Of a stretch of DNA of 37,416 nt, positions 35,901 to 37,416 are shown piece by piece. Under the pieces are notes generated by a model. The model had not been told where the DNA came from. It did not search any database and saw nothing but the letters and a program-made list of their open reading frames with translations. Source of the stretch: a virus; IMG/VR virus record IMGVR_UViG_3300014501_000040, positions 1 to 37,416 of that record; one strand, written 5' to 3'. Within the stretch, counting starts at the first letter, position 1. Every line of letters begins with the position of its first letter. The position numbers and the translations under genes were made by a program.

Positions 35901-37063
35901 GAGGGGGCTGTAGCCTCGACTGGACCGCGGCCGGCTTGAGAGATACCCCCGTGCCCATATGGCTTCTCAAACAGGTCCGGGGGCGGGCTGGCGGGGTTCT
36001 CGTGGTCGATACTATCTATGAACGGTTGATAAGCAGTATTGACCTTTTCCGGGTCTAAACCGTGAACGGTGTACCATGTATTCTCAGCCGGGTCGGCATA
36101 GTCGAAATGAGCCACCCGATAGGCGGCATCTTCGTCCATGCCGCCTTTAGTCAGCCGGTTCATCACGTCGCGCTCGGTGAACTCATGAACGCCTAGCGGC
36201 TCAGCCGGGTCGAATGTGATCCCGTCCACGGTCATCTGGTGCGGGAAGTTCCTGTCGATGTTTAGCCCGTTGCCTTTCTTGTCAGGGCCGGCACTATAGG
36301 GAACATCGTTGTCCCGGTTGACCACGGGATTATCAATCGCGGCTTTCGTGGCCTTGTCATTTAGAATTGTGTCAACGCGCGGGTCTCCAGTCTTGGCTAG
36401 GTCGGACGTAGTACCGCGGTCGGGGTTGGTGGCTATGTCGTGCTTGACCCACGCATCGTCGTCGGCTGCTTGCGCGACTTCCGCGGGATGCAGTCCCTTC
36501 TCTTGCCACGCAGCTTGCAGATTGGCTTCTGCTTCCGGCCCCTTGATGACTGACGCAGCGGCTTTGAAATCTTCTGGTTTGGGCGGCGGCCCAATCGTCT
36601 GTCCCTTCATGGTGCCGTCCGCGTCCGACACAAGACGGGCGGCTTGACCACCTTTAGTCATGACGATGGGATGCTCGGCAAACGAAGTCGAAGGAAACGC
36701 AAACGCCGACAGGTCTTGCGCCCTCTGGATCAGCGTATCCAACGGTTCCGGCGCATCAGGATCATCGGAGAAGTCTTCCTTGCGTAGCCCAGGCCCTGTC
36801 AGCACAGTCCCGTCCATCACGTCCTTGCCCAAAGACAAGGCACTGCGCGCCATGCGCTCAGGCCAAAATGCCGTGTGCGGCCCGGTCTCCATCATGCTCA
36901 TAGGATCGAACCCGACATGATCGTTCAGAGCTTTGGCCACCGCTGCGCCCGAAGCCATACGATCCTGAAACGCTTGCGGCAACGGCTCCGCTGGCGTAGC
37001 AAATGGATTATTGCCCACGGGCTGCGGCGCGAATGGATTACCTTCTACGGACTGCGGGTCCAT
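32963..37063 (-). CDS. Giant internal virion/ejection protein (1366 residues)
   Basis: A 1366-residue protein, by far the largest gene here, comparable in role and size to T7 gp16-type internal virion proteins carried in the capsid and injected with DNA. The N-terminal 250 residues are Pro/Asp/Ala-rich and probably disordered. Near residues 285-340, GVHEFTERDVM and RVAHFDYADPAENTW resemble a metallopeptidase-like block. VKRFTPEQRKEMWERADEESV (near 480-500) is a conserved stretch of this protein type. Residues about 505-594 coincide with lower-GC DNA (35281-35520) and may be an insertion. The rest is mostly amphipathic helix. The ATG at 37063 overlaps the previous stop (TGATG); a TTG one codon earlier is not needed. 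Inference from size, position and pattern. Confidence 0.75.
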   Translation of the reverse strand: MDPQSVEGNPFAPQPVGNNPFATPAEPLPQAFQDRMASGAAVAKALNDHVGFDPMSMMETGPHTAFWPERMARSALSLGKDVMDGTVLTGPGLRKEDFSDDPDAPEPLDTLIQRAQDLSAFAFPSTSFAEHPIVMTKGGQAARLVSDADGTMKGQTIGPPPKPEDFKAAASVIKGPEAEANLQAAWQEKGLHPAEVAQAADDDAWVKHDIATNPDRGTTSDLAKTGDPRVDTILNDKATKAAIDNPVVNRDNDVPYSAGPDKKGNGLNIDRNFPHQMTVDGITFDPAEPLGVHEFTERDVMNRLTKGGMDEDAAYRVAHFDYADPAENTWYTVHGLDPEKVNTAYQPFIDSIDHENPASPPPDLFEKPYGHGGISQAGRGPVEATAPSEAERAQANAILNTQAAKPVEPPEAPLIPLDKQPAPAAGKLVTLAQQGINAATEIGRDIQMLVSPMTRGTKATMAIVKDTANALRRIRWEWARTDNDLVKRFTPEQRKEMWERADEESVLQATAAIARPQPQAQPQNNVVDLVDRRNAASFLRQLGHTPEEDPEFFKDPVKWAEAAGWGATPEENEQAKASLRAMGENPDNYIWPTTQPRNVQTEGKTDPEKGLSALAPELRVAVEREQEAGMITFAKAKDLGMIKGEGLPSYTPRAMVNLVDRTAGNKPAAINAKSGVRTTATGMLERKYLTAGETEAAGKGAVGEEGQLVRDIRILPLKRAELENAIAGRQLINNIEEYGAQTGFPTVVRGNLPPGANAKDWFTLDHPAFKSWEPIYERDAHGEPILEGNSLKTVKNEDGDVMFNKVPLHVHKDFEGPLQTILNEKSDATYKALMAIKGKSMSLIMNSPLIHNVVEWSRALPAMPLKVITLRAYFEGNAAKNNPAVMHEFLDNGLVPIGKRFFNQDINAIMESPDLTPGRSTTAKIAGFIPGLFSEGAEVAVKQAIDKAGDFWHNTLLWDRVADLQMGLAVNFQRDAIAAGFDRVTATRYAAHFANRFAGSLPQEAMSTGARKLSNLLMFSRTYTLGNIGVMKDAVTGLPGDVSAQILRDAGPDVLAAIKSKARRMAVSTVALDIGLAIVGGSLLQNVFNVANNDSSWPQEFRGYIRRLQGMKDDVLNHPLSMLLPWNAIAEAKKISATADNEPGKQDRIRIGSMKDGTGIYGTNPAGRIGNEFMDYMTGPLDQMKRKMGTFAKPTFDILANDRGFGRKVYDPNALENGAEMQAAINIAKTVAESQAPTGQVAAFGKLVTSPDDKGFNALQMLGPLLGTNVSRGAPGGPAVGDYYHAKEMQQFQIEKQTQEIRDLIKSGDLATAQQRMQALGMNKSYQKWMVKTTQNPALRFNPKTAQELYQFLTPAQRDHMMNQGK

Positions 37064-37416
37064 CAACGCACCTTGAAGTATTTATCGCCCTGCTGAATAT
37101 ACCAGTTGCCATCGGGGGCTTTCTTAGCGTCTGGATAATCGGGCGGGGCTTTGTCCTGATCTTCTGCGGTCTGGTTGGCTAGCGCCTTCGTCTTCTCCGC
37201 CAAGGACATGACGAATGGTGCCATCGCTTTTCTGACCATGGATTTTGGATCATTGAAATCCAGCGCATTGTCGGGAACAGTTTTCTTTTTAACCAAGTCC
37301 ATGTAGGTCGGCAAAAAGTTGTTCATGAAATTGGCATAGTTTGCAGACCCGATAGGATCGGCACCGAGAGTGGTATCGACAAGGCGCTGCTCGACAGCCT
37401 TCATTGAGGCTTTGAA
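37063..37416 (-). CDS. Virion protein, N-terminus outside the window
   Basis: A frame that enters at the right edge (FKAS before the ATG at 37404) and encodes at least 117 residues, so the gene is cut at its 5' end. The visible part is helical (MKAVEQRLVDTTLGADPIGS...) and ends with a small domain KKAPDGNWYIQQGDKYFKVR, rich in aromatic and charged residues, of the kind found at ends of phage structural proteins. It is coupled to the giant ejection protein by TGATG. Probably an internal virion or tail protein. Confidence 0.6.
   Translation of the reverse strand, partial: FKASMKAVEQRLVDTTLGADPIGSANYANFMNNFLPTYMDLVKKKTVPDNALDFNDPKSMVRKAMAPFVMSLAEKTKALANQTAEDQDKAPPDYPDAKKAPDGNWYIQQGDKYFKVR

Overview
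The window is most of the genome of a double-stranded DNA tailed bacteriophage with a short-tailed (podovirus-like) gene set: small and large terminase subunits, a T7-gp8-like head-tail connector (portal), scaffold, major capsid protein, very large internal/ejection proteins and a lysis cassette on the minus strand. A DNA replication and nucleotide-metabolism module lies mainly on the plus strand. There is no integrase, repressor, tRNA or phage RNA polymerase here. Strong sigma70-like promoters suggest that host RNA polymerase transcribes it. Moderately high GC, a DUF3309-type mini-protein, a Bbp19-like protein and the style of the capsid and connector genes point to an alphaproteobacterial (perhaps Rhizobiales) host. 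That host assignment is inference only.

Leftward arm (15345 to 1, minus strand). terS and terL are followed by accessory proteins and tiny membrane proteins, then an endolysin with an alpha/beta-hydrolase and several small membrane proteins (lysis). After these come the portal, a Bbp19-like protein, the scaffold, a 40-residue membrane protein, the major capsid protein, four small virion-like proteins and a zinc-ribbon protein, a glycosyltransferase, and a giant glycine-rich adhesin running off the left edge. Nearly all genes overlap by 1-8 bases (ATGA, TAATG or TGATG junctions). Three leftward promoters (before terS, before the portal operon and before the capsid gene) have near-consensus -35/-10 boxes with 17-base spacers. 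Two of them share the spacer motif ATTCCTACG and sit just after a hairpin.

Control region (15346-16268). Between the divergent arms lies an array of four 18-base iteron-like repeats with duplicated AT-rich segments, a TGTCA/TGACA palindrome, and, beyond the first rightward gene, a perfect 12-bp hairpin, a larger foldable element and an 18-codon mini-ORF.

Rightward arm (15739-32427, plus strand). Early-type small genes are followed by two paralogous short cytosine-C5 methyltransferases, a pentapeptide-repeat protein that appears to have been spliced in, an SNF2-type helicase, a PD-(D/E)XK (DUF2800) nuclease, a DUF2815 single-stranded-DNA-binding protein, a family A DNA polymerase with a proofreading domain, a RuvC-like resolvase, an HTH-metallophosphoesterase fusion, a DUF4406 protein and a dATP/dGTP-diphosphohydrolase-like protein. 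The primase-polymerase/helicase gene (19698-21575) sits inverted within this arm. The remnant of an adenine methyltransferase-like gene precedes the nuclease gene.

Right end (37416-32424, minus strand). A truncated virion protein, a 1366-residue ejection-type protein, a membrane/coiled-coil protein and a DUF3309 protein read leftward and converge on the replication arm. If the genome is circular or circularly permuted, this is the continuation of the leftward virion operon that leaves the window at base 1. The missing tail genes would then lie in the unseen gap.
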